Source: Stichopus chloronotus
Lineage: Eukaryota > Echinodermata > Holothuroidea > Aspidochirotida > Stichopodidae
Direction of reading: 5' to 3'
Length of the DNA stretch: 64,000 nt
NCBI GenBank assembly: GCA_021234535.1
Contig: CM037840.1
Location: 20,090,302 to 20,154,301, forward strand
Part shown: piece after piece, positions 50,366 through 62,600 of the stretch
How the letters are laid out: each line of letters begins with the position of its first letter
How positions within the stretch are numbered: position 1 is the first letter of the stretch
The notes under the pieces: model-generated
Seen by the model: only the letters and a program-made list of their open reading frames with translations
What the model was told of the DNA's origin: nothing
Database searches by the model: none
Program-made: the position numbers and the translations under genes

Positions 50366-50623
50366 TCAAAAGCTCTTTGACAGGAATCTGTCTTTCGGGA
50401 GTTGTTTCTTGGCCTCCTGAAAGATGCTAAGAAACGTCACCCTGAGGTAACGATTCATAAAAAACGTAAATGTCCAAGAATCCATCTTGAGAGGGATTTC
50501 CTCTTTGTCATCTTCATCTTCAGGAGGGGATTCCAAGCTCGTGTTCGGTATTTCGTCCATCGATCCGACGAAACTCGAGGAGACGTCAACGAAGTCTGCG
50601 ATGAGATCTGAAGTCTCTGGGAC
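50366..50623 (-). CDS. VPS13B: VPS13B last exon (acidic linker and C-terminal helix)
   Basis: The acceptor TCGATACCCGTAG precedes 50623, entered in phase 0. 85 codons follow, then TGA. It encodes VPETSDLIADFVDVSS, an acidic SPPEDEDDKEE stretch, then MDSWTFTFFMNRYLRVTFLS and QLPKDRFLSKSF. The YLRVTFLSIF-like ending corresponds to the last strand or helix of the PH-like C-terminus; it is much diverged from vertebrates. Confidence 0.8.
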   Translation of the reverse strand, partial: VPETSDLIADFVDVSSSFVGSMDEIPNTSLESPPEDEDDKEEIPLKMDSWTFTFFMNRYLRVTFLSIFQEAKKQLPKDRFLSKSF

Positions 50624-53600
50624 CTACGGGTATCGACGGATGGAGTCTTAATGATGCACTTGAGATTAAAATAAATCTCTGTATATGACTCAAATCATCT
50701 TCACGCATGAGGAGACATTTTCGGGAGGTTAAGAGCTTCCGTTTTGCATTAGCTGCCTGAAAGATTTGCTTTAGTTAAACTATGGATGCTGAAATAACCT
50801 TAGATGTGAACTTTTTCAAACTTCAGTGGGGAGAGTTGTTTCATTTTCTCCGGAAACACAGAGAAGTGCTCTGATATAATAAGCTGTTTGTAAAATTGAT
50901 TGAGATGCAAAAATATGAAATGTGGTTTACAATTTATATTCTTATAACTTCAAGTAGCACTCCCAAAAATGTTTCCAAATGCCAACCACAGCAAGGTAAC
51001 ACACATCAGAAGGTGAACATTGTGTTGTGAAAAGTAATATGACATTAATCTGGAAATTAGATATCAATCTGGAAATTAGATAAGTCATTAACCAAAACTG
51101 ACAAGAAGTAAAATAACCAGATTTAATAAAATGAGAGGCTGAGCAGAGATGTGACACCATAGAGTTCAATTCTAAACAGATGATCCCATGATTACAAGAT
51201 CAGTGTATCCAAAATTACTGCTTTCATCTTGAAGTAACCAGACAACACTTACACCAACTTATTGGTAATAACCTCTCCCAAGAATTTATTGCATTAAAAA
51301 GTAAGAAGAAGTATGTCAAGAGATATTCAGACTTAAATGTAAGAAAAAAGCAGACTCCAATAGGTGAGAACAAAATGATGACAAACAATGGTTCATATCT
51401 GATAACACAAAATGTATCTTTTTCTTTCTAGTTTTCTTCACTGTGTCTCTGTTTCATATCCTTTAACATATCCTTTTTACCTCTCCTAATCTATTTAGTA
51501 TCCTACCTCTGGGCTTGTCAGGGGACTCGTGGCACCTTTGACCTTGAATCGGACACCTTCCTCAGATTCTCCGAGAGGGAAGCAGTCCGTCTGAGCCAGC
51601 AGAAAAGCCTGCGGGGCAGAATCTTCGCTGATGCTGATAACGAAGACCATTTCCGGGGTTAGAATGAGGGCACCAGCATGATGAAGCCCCTGGTTGGTGA
51701 CGCTGGTGACTTTGGTCAACATCAGGATCTCAGGTTTTGGAATGTTCACAAACATTTTCCTGCAAGCAAGGAAAACAGTAATTGATGGAATCACCAATTG
51801 CATTGAATGCATTGTTTTCTTTTATTCATCTCTTAATGATATCCCATTTATTTCTATCATGTTATCTGTTCATGCAAAAGTCGGTAAAACTTCACATAAC
51901 AAAGGTGGCTCACTCCAGCCTTGAATTATTGCCTTAATTGCTCTTGTGTTAATGTGATAGACAGAGCTGAAAATCATATACCAATCAAATAATCCAGTAC
52001 AAATTTAACACTTAAGTACCAATTAAACAACCAAGAACCAATTGAACAACCAAGTAACAATTGACCAACCAAGTACCAATTGAACAACCAAGAACAAATT
52101 AATCCAATATCAAGCCTTCAATTTTTCAAAGACACCATTGTCACATTATATCAACTTTCACCTCCCATTTAAGTTTATTAAAAGAAAAACTGTCGAATAT
52201 TACTTCAAACAGAATTTTTGGGATATAACACAGAATAATGATTCATGGCTTATGAGTGGCAAACATTATTAAAACCATCAAAATACAAAAACCATGAAAT
52301 TGCATGATGTAGTGTGAAGGAAAAGCAGTAGAAATGTTACCCTGCAAAAAGCAGTGATGAAACTGTACTAAGACATACCATGAGTACTTCAGCTTGGAAT
52401 TTGGAAACTTGGCTCTGAGCTCAATATGTTGTATTGATAGTTGTTTGGGAAACTCTGCTAAGCCAGTCCCATGGAGTATACCTGGAAAAATCAATAGAAA
52501 CATGGATAAAAATACTAATTCATGGTACTGGCTAAACATTTAATAGCGTAATATCAATTTATTCTATTGGTTTAACATTTTGGTGTGATATCACTTCACA
52601 GTTTTGGTTTAAAATCTAATAATGTAAATTTATACAAATAGCAATGTGCTTGATACAACAGAAACAGATAAATTTCTCACATTAAATAGAATTAAAGGTT
52701 AATACAGCACTTACCTCTGCTAAATATAACCTGTGATCACAGCAACATATACTGATATCAAATCGAATAATACCTAACCTTGCTCAAGCTAGTAACATTA
52801 CTTGTAAAAAATTTAATTGTGTCTAATTATGCTCATGTAATCAATATTACATGTGAAAAGTATTAGTGCATAAATTAGTACCATTAGTGGTGCCCAATAA
52901 CATGTATATTGGTAACCAATAGCATGTATACTAGTAACCGATAGCATGTATGCTGTAACTGATAGCACGTATGCTGGTAAACAATAGCATGTATGCTGGT
53001 AACCGATAGCATGTATGCTGGTAAACAATAGCATGTATGCTGGAAACTGATAGCATGTATGCTGGTAACTGATAGCATGTATGCTGTGACCAATAGCATG
53101 TATGCTGCTAACTGATAGCATGTATGCTGGTAACCGATAGAATGTATGCTGGTAAACAATAGCATGTATGCTGCTAACTGATAGCATGTATGCTGGAAAC
53201 TGATAGCATGTATGCTGGTAACTGATAGCATGTATGCTGTGACCGATAGCATTGTATGCTGGTAACTGATAGCATGTATGCTGGTAACCGATAGAATGTA
53301 TGCTGGTAAACCGATAGCGTGTATGCTGGTAACCGATAACATGTAATGCTGGTAACTGATAGCATGTAATGCCCTTTGATGGCATTACTGGTGTCAATTT
53401 TAATCACAAGTAATGCTCCTTGATATAGCTGCACAACAAAATTTTATAACAGACAACCTTCACAGAGTTACACCATTAAGACTTACACCATTAAGAAATA
53501 CTGGATAAAGAGAATACTTTACCTAAGATTGGAAAATCTGTCACTGAAGCAGGTTTTAAAGATGATGCTTTGTTGAGCAAATGTGTAACAACTGCATTAC

Positions 53601-56600
53601 TTTATGTTGCTATGTTCAATACACACAAAAACACTGTCAGTCTTACCCTGTCCAGTTTGGGAGACCAGCTCTGCAGCGCCACCTATTGGTTTGACGACCG
53701 CACCCACGAGTCCTTTCCCAAGGCCAGATATGACCTCTTTTGCTTGTTCACCTGCGCGTGTCTCTCCCTCAGCACTGCCAGCTTTTTGAAAGCCTCTGAT
53801 TGGCTGATCAGCTATTCCTGCTATTGCACCTGTAATTAAAACCAAAGATAATGGCCATCTGAGTGAAAATGTAAAACATTTTATCGACTTATTGCAAATA
53901 TTGAAGTGACAGAAAACTACAAAGTTAATACTGAGACATTCAACTTGTTAGTACCAAGCTATTGGGCTCCTCATATTAGTGCAATAACATTGATCTGTCT
54001 TGTTGACATTAAAGGGATAAGTTTGTATTGAATTTGCTGATTTTAAAATTCTATGAATTCTATAAAAGAGGTGCAGTACCAATTAGTTTGATTTATCTGT
54101 GTGGATAGCTATGCATTACTGAATAACAACAGCAAAATGCTCAAAGAGGAGCAAATCTCATTAATGGCTGTCACACAGACTTGTCAAATAACAGACAGAC
54201 AAGTGATGCAGAACAGAGTGCAAAATGCATTGTGGGAACTTCAAAATATAAATTTAAAATATATAGACTGTTTCATAGTTTGAACATACTGTGCATACTA
54301 GCAGGTGTAAAACATACTTGACATATGTAACTCAGAATACACGCATGCATGAGCACTACATGTACGATCATACCCGTTGGTAGGAAATACAAACCGCTGA
54401 CAGATTCTTGTACTGAGCACGATATGACAGTATACGATTTGAAAACTGTGTTGACAAATGACCTTTGACAAAAGTGATTAATGGGGCTGACTGAACAATA
54501 TTGTGGTGTAGCTGAAGGGAACTAAGGCATTTGCAATGCATCAATATGGCAGACAAAGAAAATAGGTTGAATCATCGTTAAGGCATTCAGAACTCATCAA
54601 CAAACATCTCCAAAGACTTCATCTCCTCAAAATATTATGAGTTAAAATGACGCACAGAAGATGCATCATTTGAATTTTTGAAAGTATGGGTGAACAAGTT
54701 ATTCCTGAGTGGCAAATAATTGAACTTCCATCAAAAAGAAACTTTTCTTGAAAACATTTCTTGAAAGGAAGACCATGGTTCTATCATTCTGTGTCCATAA
54801 ATACTGTTTGTAAAAATATGATTTTTTTCTGCCACACAAATGCGTTACTTCAATTCAACATCAAATCGACAACTTGAACGTTCACTTTGTGTATATTGAT
54901 AGTTTGTATGTCAAGTACCTAATAAACTTATCCCAAAGTGGCTCAGGCCCTGTGTGATTCCCTCTGTTGGTCCATGTGGAATTCTTCTTCTGGCAGTCTC
55001 CTGCCTCAGCAAGTGGTCCTGGTCAAGAGATAATCGGTCAAGATTTCTGCTGACACTGGCTGCAAACTTTGTGATGGACGTTAGGGTACCTGTATGAAGT
55101 GAAATATTTAGTGGTCAAGCATACTTTAAAGTATCATAATCGGCAGCTCCAATATTGCAATGCTAACAAGAAGAGAGAGTGTTAAGAAGGTAAACAGAAT
55201 GGGGGGGGGGGGAGGGAATAGGGAGAACTGACAGTATGGGGACCAGTTGGAAGTCAAGAATGTACCATAATAACAATGTCATGACCATTCATTGTGGATG
55301 TGAAATGATGAATCCTCACACTGAAGTTTGGGGAGATAACTTGCAGCCTCAATGAAAAATAAAATTATACCCTACCCATGATGTAAAATATTACCCTTAC
55401 AAGTATATTGGTCCAAAGCAAGCAAAGAAGACTTGAAAGTTGACTGTTTTGATTTCTGCATGTGTAATACAGCCAACAAAGGAGTTAAGTTTTAGACTAG
55501 AATTACCCAAACAGTAAAAACAATTATTTATGAATTTTAATGTTAAAAAGTATTGGAAGACAGGTCAATTAACTCTTATAACAGGGATGCACAAGTTTGT
55601 TTAAACATTAGAGGAAACAATTTTAACATGAACCTTCCAAATTTCAGGTACAATTGCTATGAACAGCTCAAATGCTAACAAAGCACATGAAAAGATTTGC
55701 TTTTAAATTCTGATACATACAAATGTCTGGAATGTTCTTACCAGCAGTAACTTGCCAGACCAGTGAACTAAGCCCACCAGCTACACCTGATATAAAAGCT
55801 GTGGGCCCTCTGATGAGGCCCTCATAGGGCAGCAAGATGGTGTCAGCCAGACCGGAGCTCACACTTCTCAAAAGTCCAGCTGGATTTCCCAGAATCTCCA
55901 GCGAGCCAAGAACCCAACCTGGCAAACAATTTAGTTTACAGTTACACGTCAATGAAAGAGTATATCATGAATATTCATGTAAAGGTTAACAGAGGATCCA
56001 TCTAAAAGTCTGGTACATCTTGCATACAAAGTGCACTCTGTATCTATGGCATGTTATTAATATTCACATGCCATAGTATGTTTGGTGTTCAAGATTAACA
56101 GGCTTTCAGAGCAGATCCTCTGACAAATTGAAGTGGACACTGCCCTCACTTGTCAGATGCATGGACCTTTACATGAGCATGTTTTAAGTAATTTCACAGT
56201 GGTCATAAACTTTTGTGGAACAGTTTACCTGCAGGATCCATGGGTGGGTTAGAGAGAGGAAAGTCTAGATGGGGTCAGAAAGTATTTTGTTCATGTTTCA
56301 CAAAGTTTCACCATAATACTGCATTAGACTTTATCCAAAATTTAAAGCATATCTGAGGCATTTTTCTAAGAACCACCTTGGTTTTCACGACTTATACGCA
56401 GTTCACAGACCTTCTGTATGCCACAATCGTTCTGTTAACTTAACAAAACTTGAACACTTATTCCTAGTAGTTAACCGTGTGAGACAGAAAGAGGAATTCA
56501 CATACGATCTGATAGCTTTATCAATTAAGAATGAGATCTTTCATGTAAAAAGCAAACAAGTTAAGGATGAAGGAGCATGAATGCATTGCCTCTAAGGTAT

Positions 56601-59600
56601 AAAATGCCTCTAGTTACACTCCTCTTGGTCTATGATATGAGTGGCACGATTATTAAGAGCAACAGGCCTTCTTATGTTCTTGAGGTCGATGGTCTGGTTT
56701 CAACTCTACGAAGCAACCTTCTTTTCTTGTATTTTTCAAAGATTATGAAACAGAGTTTCAGGTTGGCTACTTGTTTTCAAAAGATATGACAGTCTAGAGA
56801 CAAAAATACCAGCTACAGTTTTGAAACTAATCTTACTTGACTGGCAAAACTGATGGCTAAGGTTAATAGGTATTAATGACACAGATCAGGGGCTAGATGG
56901 GAACTTTCCTTGCATCATTGCTGGACATCATTTGCATTATCCCACATTTAATCCATAATTTGCTACAAATCATTTAAAAAACTCACTCCTAAGTTGCTCT
57001 ACAAATTTGTTCATATTCCATATATTACCCCAGACCACATTGGATGATTAAATAGTACAAGGGATACATATACTAGTCCCCAGGTAGCAGAAAGGAATAA
57101 TATAACTGAAGTGAAGATAGATATTTGGAAATCCTGTAGCAGATCTGAGCTTGATACAAACAACAATTACAGTAAACATCAAAAGAAGAACCATCAGGGG
57201 ACAAATACAGCAGATTATGACTGATTTCTTGTCCAGTTTTTGGTCGCTACAGGAATGTTGTCAATTCATGGCTTTTGCAAGTCATAGAACATCAGAAATA
57301 GAATGGAATATTTCCATCTCCTAAAAATGAGCTTGTCTACTTATCACATATTTCCAGAAACACTTTCAAGCTAGAATATCTAGTGTTTTGTGTGGGGAAT
57401 ACAAGGTCACCTTAACTTACCAGCTTTAAATATTGCACCTGATGTGTAGTGTAAGGACAATGCTTGGCCCAACTGTGAAATTGTTGCAAACACTGGTCCT
57501 GTCTGAAACTGACCAAAGGTCAAAAGAGTTCTGTCTACTGCAATAAAAAACTTCATTGAAGCATGCACCGATGCCAGCAGAGTGATTGGTTCAATTGTTA
57601 AATGCTGAATGCTGATTGGCCCCTTCAAAGCAGACAGAGAGGCCCTAACATTTCGTGGCAGAGGGTCCCGACCTATCTGCGTGCCGTGGTGCTTCAAAGC
57701 CACCGCGGGGAACAGTTGGGCAAAATGGAGCATATCAAATATAAACTGATCTTCAATAAAGACTTCAGCATCATTGAAATGAATTGTGAGGTCATCCCAG
57801 CCGATGCTTTTCTGACTTCCTGCTACTTCGGTAGAAATGCAGACAGCCAAGAAGCACTCTTCTTTGAGGTAGTCCGACATCTCAGTAAAGTTTGCATCAT
57901 TGACTTCCTTTTTGACTGAAGTTATGCGACTCTTTCCTTTAAATATGACTGGAAAGTCATATCTGCCAGAGGTATATGCTTGGTTATCAACTTGAGCAGT
58001 CTTGACTGATATGTTAAACGTCTGCAATTGTCCCTTCCTGTCATTGTATGGCTTTGGATATGACAGAAAGTGGATTCCTTCTGCATGTAGACGTAATACT
58101 TCCACAAATTTGAGGGCATTTTGCACCTCATCGATCAACGACAAAGTGACCGATTTGAAGAAAACTTTTGCTTTCATATTCTGAAATGATCTTGTTGCTC
58201 GATCAGTTTTTTCAGGTTTTTCTTCCTGTATTTGCTTTTCTGATTTTCCATTGGTTAATGACTCCATGCTTAAAAGTTCAATGCTTATACTTGTTTGAGA
58301 ACCAGTCAAGTGACTGGCAACTAGAACGTAGCTCCCGGTAGAGAGTGCCGTAATCTCTGAGAGTGGAGACGAAGTGGTTGCTATGGCGATAGGATCTGTC
58401 CAATCAGGTTCCAGTTTCATAGCAGTACTATTATTCTCTGGTAACTGTACTGCACTGAAGTATGGCGCGACAGCAAGACATATCCTGACCAGTTCTGAGT
58501 CACGGGACGAAGTCTGGTAGCTATAGTGGGCCATCTGTTGTGGTGGCACAATGTTGCATTCTGGGAGGAGTTGTGTATCCTCTAGTACCTTACATCCTAG
58601 AAAAGCAACATATCAACTGTTCCGTCATCAAATCCCTCACAATACCTTAAAATATTTTGAAAACATTTATTTTTCTCAACAAATGAAAGCTTTGACTTAA
58701 ATGAGCAACTGTGTTCAACAAGGCCAAATGTCCATAACAACAAGAACTGTTGGGCAGAAAACAAAAAACGTCAGTTTCTATGAAAACATATTTGCGGTCA
58801 AATTAATTTTCAGAAGAATCTGGGTTACTGGTTTTTTTGTAAGGGACAGGTAACTAAAAAAGTACAACAAATCTGAGGACTAATTTCAATCTAAACTGAA
58901 AGCTGCAATCAGAATTTGGGGTCTGAGAGATATTCGTTTTAACAGAAAATTAACTCTTTCGATAATGTCTTGTTCAATATGGTTAAACACTATTTTCACA
59001 ATATAATCCTTCTAATGACGGAGTAATTAGATTAGGGATGATCTTGGTTGAACAGCTTTACATTACTGGTATATATGTCACATCACATAACATATGAAGG
59101 CTTGGAAACATTCATTGTTTTTTACCTTTTTAAAAAAGATAATCCGTGGATTAATTGGGAATGATGAATCTCCCTTACCTTTATAGATTATACAGTTTTA
59201 TGCTGACAAAACATGGAGCTACCTTTTCAAAGACGAAATAAAGTTTTACTTGAGCGTAAAGTAAAGAACGATTTGTTCTCTTAACTATAATTTTCAAAGT
59301 TACCAAGATTCTAAACTGTGACTGTTTCTGAATCCAGCTATACTTTTTGGAGAATGCATTTATATATTTGGCATTTCTTGATCAATTTGACCAATCGCCA
59401 CGGTTCCTGCACCATCAGCAAAAAATAAAAATCATGGTTTTTCCATAACTACTTCATGGATATGACATGAGTATTCAGGACCAAACATACCGGAATTTGA
59501 TCGAAGAATAATGGCAAAACAATTGTGATAGACAGTAATTTTTGTTTAACCAATAAAAATTAGCTGTCTCTTCTAAATTTCATGGATTTCCCATGATTTC

Positions 59601-62600
59601 TGTCATCTTACTAAATTTCATGACTTTAAACTGCCATGAAAGAGAAAATTACATCTCATGAATTTTCCAAGCTGTAAGACCCCTAAATTACCTGCCAAAG
59701 GTTTTCCTGGTACTGCTTGGGCCAACTGAAGGGGGAATGGACAAAGGTTGGTGACGGCCATCCGAGGGCAAGGATCGATCGCTAGCGAGATGTAAACAAC
59801 TCCCTTTTCCTCTTGCATGACAGCCACAAATGGCCATGTTGCATACTGCATAACACGCGGCTGTTCAACCTGTGATGGCACAAGAATGAAACAAGAGCCC
59901 AATGGGCACTGTGGTTCCTTGCAAAGAAATTAGGGCAGGTGAAAAGTTGGGTCCTCAAAACTGGGGACCCCAAAATTGGGGCTATCAAGAACCACATGTT
60001 TAGATAATGAATTAAAAACTAAAAATTTAAGGATAATGCAAATTCAATTGGTACACACATTGACTATACTGGCTACCATACTGTAGTTGTGTACCAACTA
60101 CTAAACTAACAACTCAGTATACCATGTTTAGACACAGTGACTGAAACTGTTCTCTAGCCCATTTCAATCTATAAAGATAATGCAAATTCAACCATTACAT
60201 ACATCAGTTGATGGTCTTCTAAGCTACCATAGCACTAAAACAGCAACAATTTTCAAGTGACCAAGAAATAAAACTGCAAAACTTTTCCCCCTCTATCAAT
60301 AAATTTCACGGGGATGTGAATCTGTCAATAACAGACAACCATATCAAGTTTAAAACAAATCTGGCCCACAGTTATGGAAATATGGCAGTTTTAAGATTGT
60401 TATGTTTGACCCCATAACCCCATTAAGATGCAAGATATGGACACCATAAACAATAGGGCACTTATACCCACTATGACGGATAGGTACCAACCTAAGAGAA
60501 CCTATGAAGAAAATGCTATTTCAAACATGACATATATTCACTAATGGTCCTCCTAGGCTACCATAGCCTTAAAACAGCAAAAATTTTCCAGTGACCAAAA
60601 TTCCATTGAGTTAATTGTGTCACTAAAACCACAAAATGCCAACAGAAATTTTACACACTGTAGCCCATAAGCTTTTAAACTAATTTGTATAGTAGCTTAT
60701 AATAACCACAATATTGGTGCTAAAGCTATTATTATTGTTTCAGGGTGAAAAATTTACCATTCTCCTCTATTAATAAGCATTAAATTTCACAGGGCCATGG
60801 ACCTGTCAGTAACAGACAACCTTATCAAGTCTAAAACAACTCTGACCAACAGTTATGGAAATATGGCAGTTTTAAGATTTAGATGTTTGACCCCATAACC
60901 TCAATAACATGCAAGATATGGACACCAAAAACAATAGGGCACTTCTACGCAGTATGACGGACCTGTACACCAAGGATAAGTTTTATCCAACTTGCCCATA
61001 TTGAATTAGAGTGTACCTAAGCCTTGCGTCACAGACACACACACACACGCATACCCGTTTAGGGCGCCTTTCGGGGACATGAACCTGTCCTCATGTAAAT
61101 GGGGATATCCCCACTTTGCATATGATGTCCCCAGTTACTTGCATTTAGTCTTGCATGTATCCCCGATTCACCCCAGAAACGGGATTGTGTGTAAAATTTT
61201 TTACACACATACACCCCTGTACACATGTTGAGATCCATAAAATAGGTAATTGGGGAAAAAGTTGGATTGACCCGTAAAGTTGAGGGCGCCTATTTGATAC
61301 CCCAATTTGCATTATGTTAAAATATCCAGAAACGGGATATCCCCATTTTTCGGCGTAACCCCGGTTGCAAGCTTGAAGTTCCTGTGTGTGTCCCCGTTCT
61401 GCGCCCTTAACAAACCCACCCACACACATACACACATACACACACACACACACGCCAAGTTGAATGCATAGGTTCCTTTTGCTAATGCAAGGACCCCAAA
61501 AAAAATGCATCAAATAGTTTTCCGGCCCAGATGGCATGAATCATGTCTCATTGTGGAATACAGCCACAGCAGTCATCCTTGTATCGGCAAACTTTGCACA
61601 CTGGATTCAAGTTCGCCTTTCAGCGTTTGAGTGAGGAAATCAAAACTCTCATGCTGGTTTACTCTGTAAATACAATTGTAATTTAAAGAAAATTGGTGAT
61701 ATTTTCACCAAATCTAATATATGAATATTACTCGTCATCATTGCTTTAAAGTTACATCTTTCTAGAAGTTTCTTCTGCCAATAAATTCTTTTCAAGAGAA
61801 AAAAGATGAAACATATCCTGCTGAGAAGTTCTGAGAAAAATAAACGCGGACTGCAATTTGAGTACTAGACTAGACTACTACACTAGTATGATTCCATTTA
61901 AGGCTTGATCCAGGAAATAATGTCTGCTGAACAATGGATGAATCAATCGTTGCATGGATCATTCAACTTCTTCAAGAAAAAGAGTAAGAACCATTCTGGA
62001 TATCTGGCCATCTTTAACCACTTAGGAGGGTTCTTGTCCAATAGCATATGTCAGATGACTTACTTTCAAAATGTATCAATCTGTCCATTTGGAAGTAACA
62101 CAGTTACAAGTGTTCCCTAAACCCTTAATAAGTTCAAGTTACCGTAAGTGACCTTTTGACTACCAAATATCTGAATAATCTGAATAGGCTCCCTCTTTTA
62201 AGGTATTGTATCAAAAACTTTTACAAAGTTAACAATGCTGACCTCAAGTGATATTTGACAATGTCATCTTCAATCTGAACCAGCTTATTTACATTGATTT
62301 ACAAAGAGTGTACAAAATACATCAGCTGAAAGCTAAATGTCCTTTTAAGAGCAAACATATATAAGATCGGTTCATACATCTCTTTATTGTCTGCCACAAC
62401 CTGAAGCTTTGCTGACCTCACATGACACGTCATGCAAAATCAGTTAATTCTGAAAAGAGTATGAAGGTACATAGGCTTACCGGTACTGGGATTGGTTGCC
62501 TGGCAACGGTGGTGTCCAAATGGATCCACTTACTCCAGGATCTATCACTTGGTGTTGCAATGTCACTCGTTGAATTGACGTTTATTACAGCGATTGATAA

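Larger units (their letters stand above)
59870..62480 (-). other. VPS13B intron (2.6 kb), repeat-rich
   Basis: It contains a duplicated intronic repeat (60204-60480 and 60538-60960), then a fold-back element flanked by CA repeats (61030-61455). No further exon was recognised, and the flanking phases (0/0) do not require one. Confidence 0.7.

Noticed and set aside
52894..53371. CRISPR-like regular repeats
   Set aside because: Direct tandem units without unique spacers, in an animal intron.
52813..53434. Three long overlapping minus-strand open frames (up to 194 codons)
   Set aside because: They are translations of the 22-bp minisatellite, which has no stop codon in three frames. The peptides are purely repetitive and there is no splice logic.
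61145..61537. 130-codon minus-strand open frame with a Cys/Val-rich run
   Set aside because: It reads through the CA repeat and the fold-back element; no recognisable protein.
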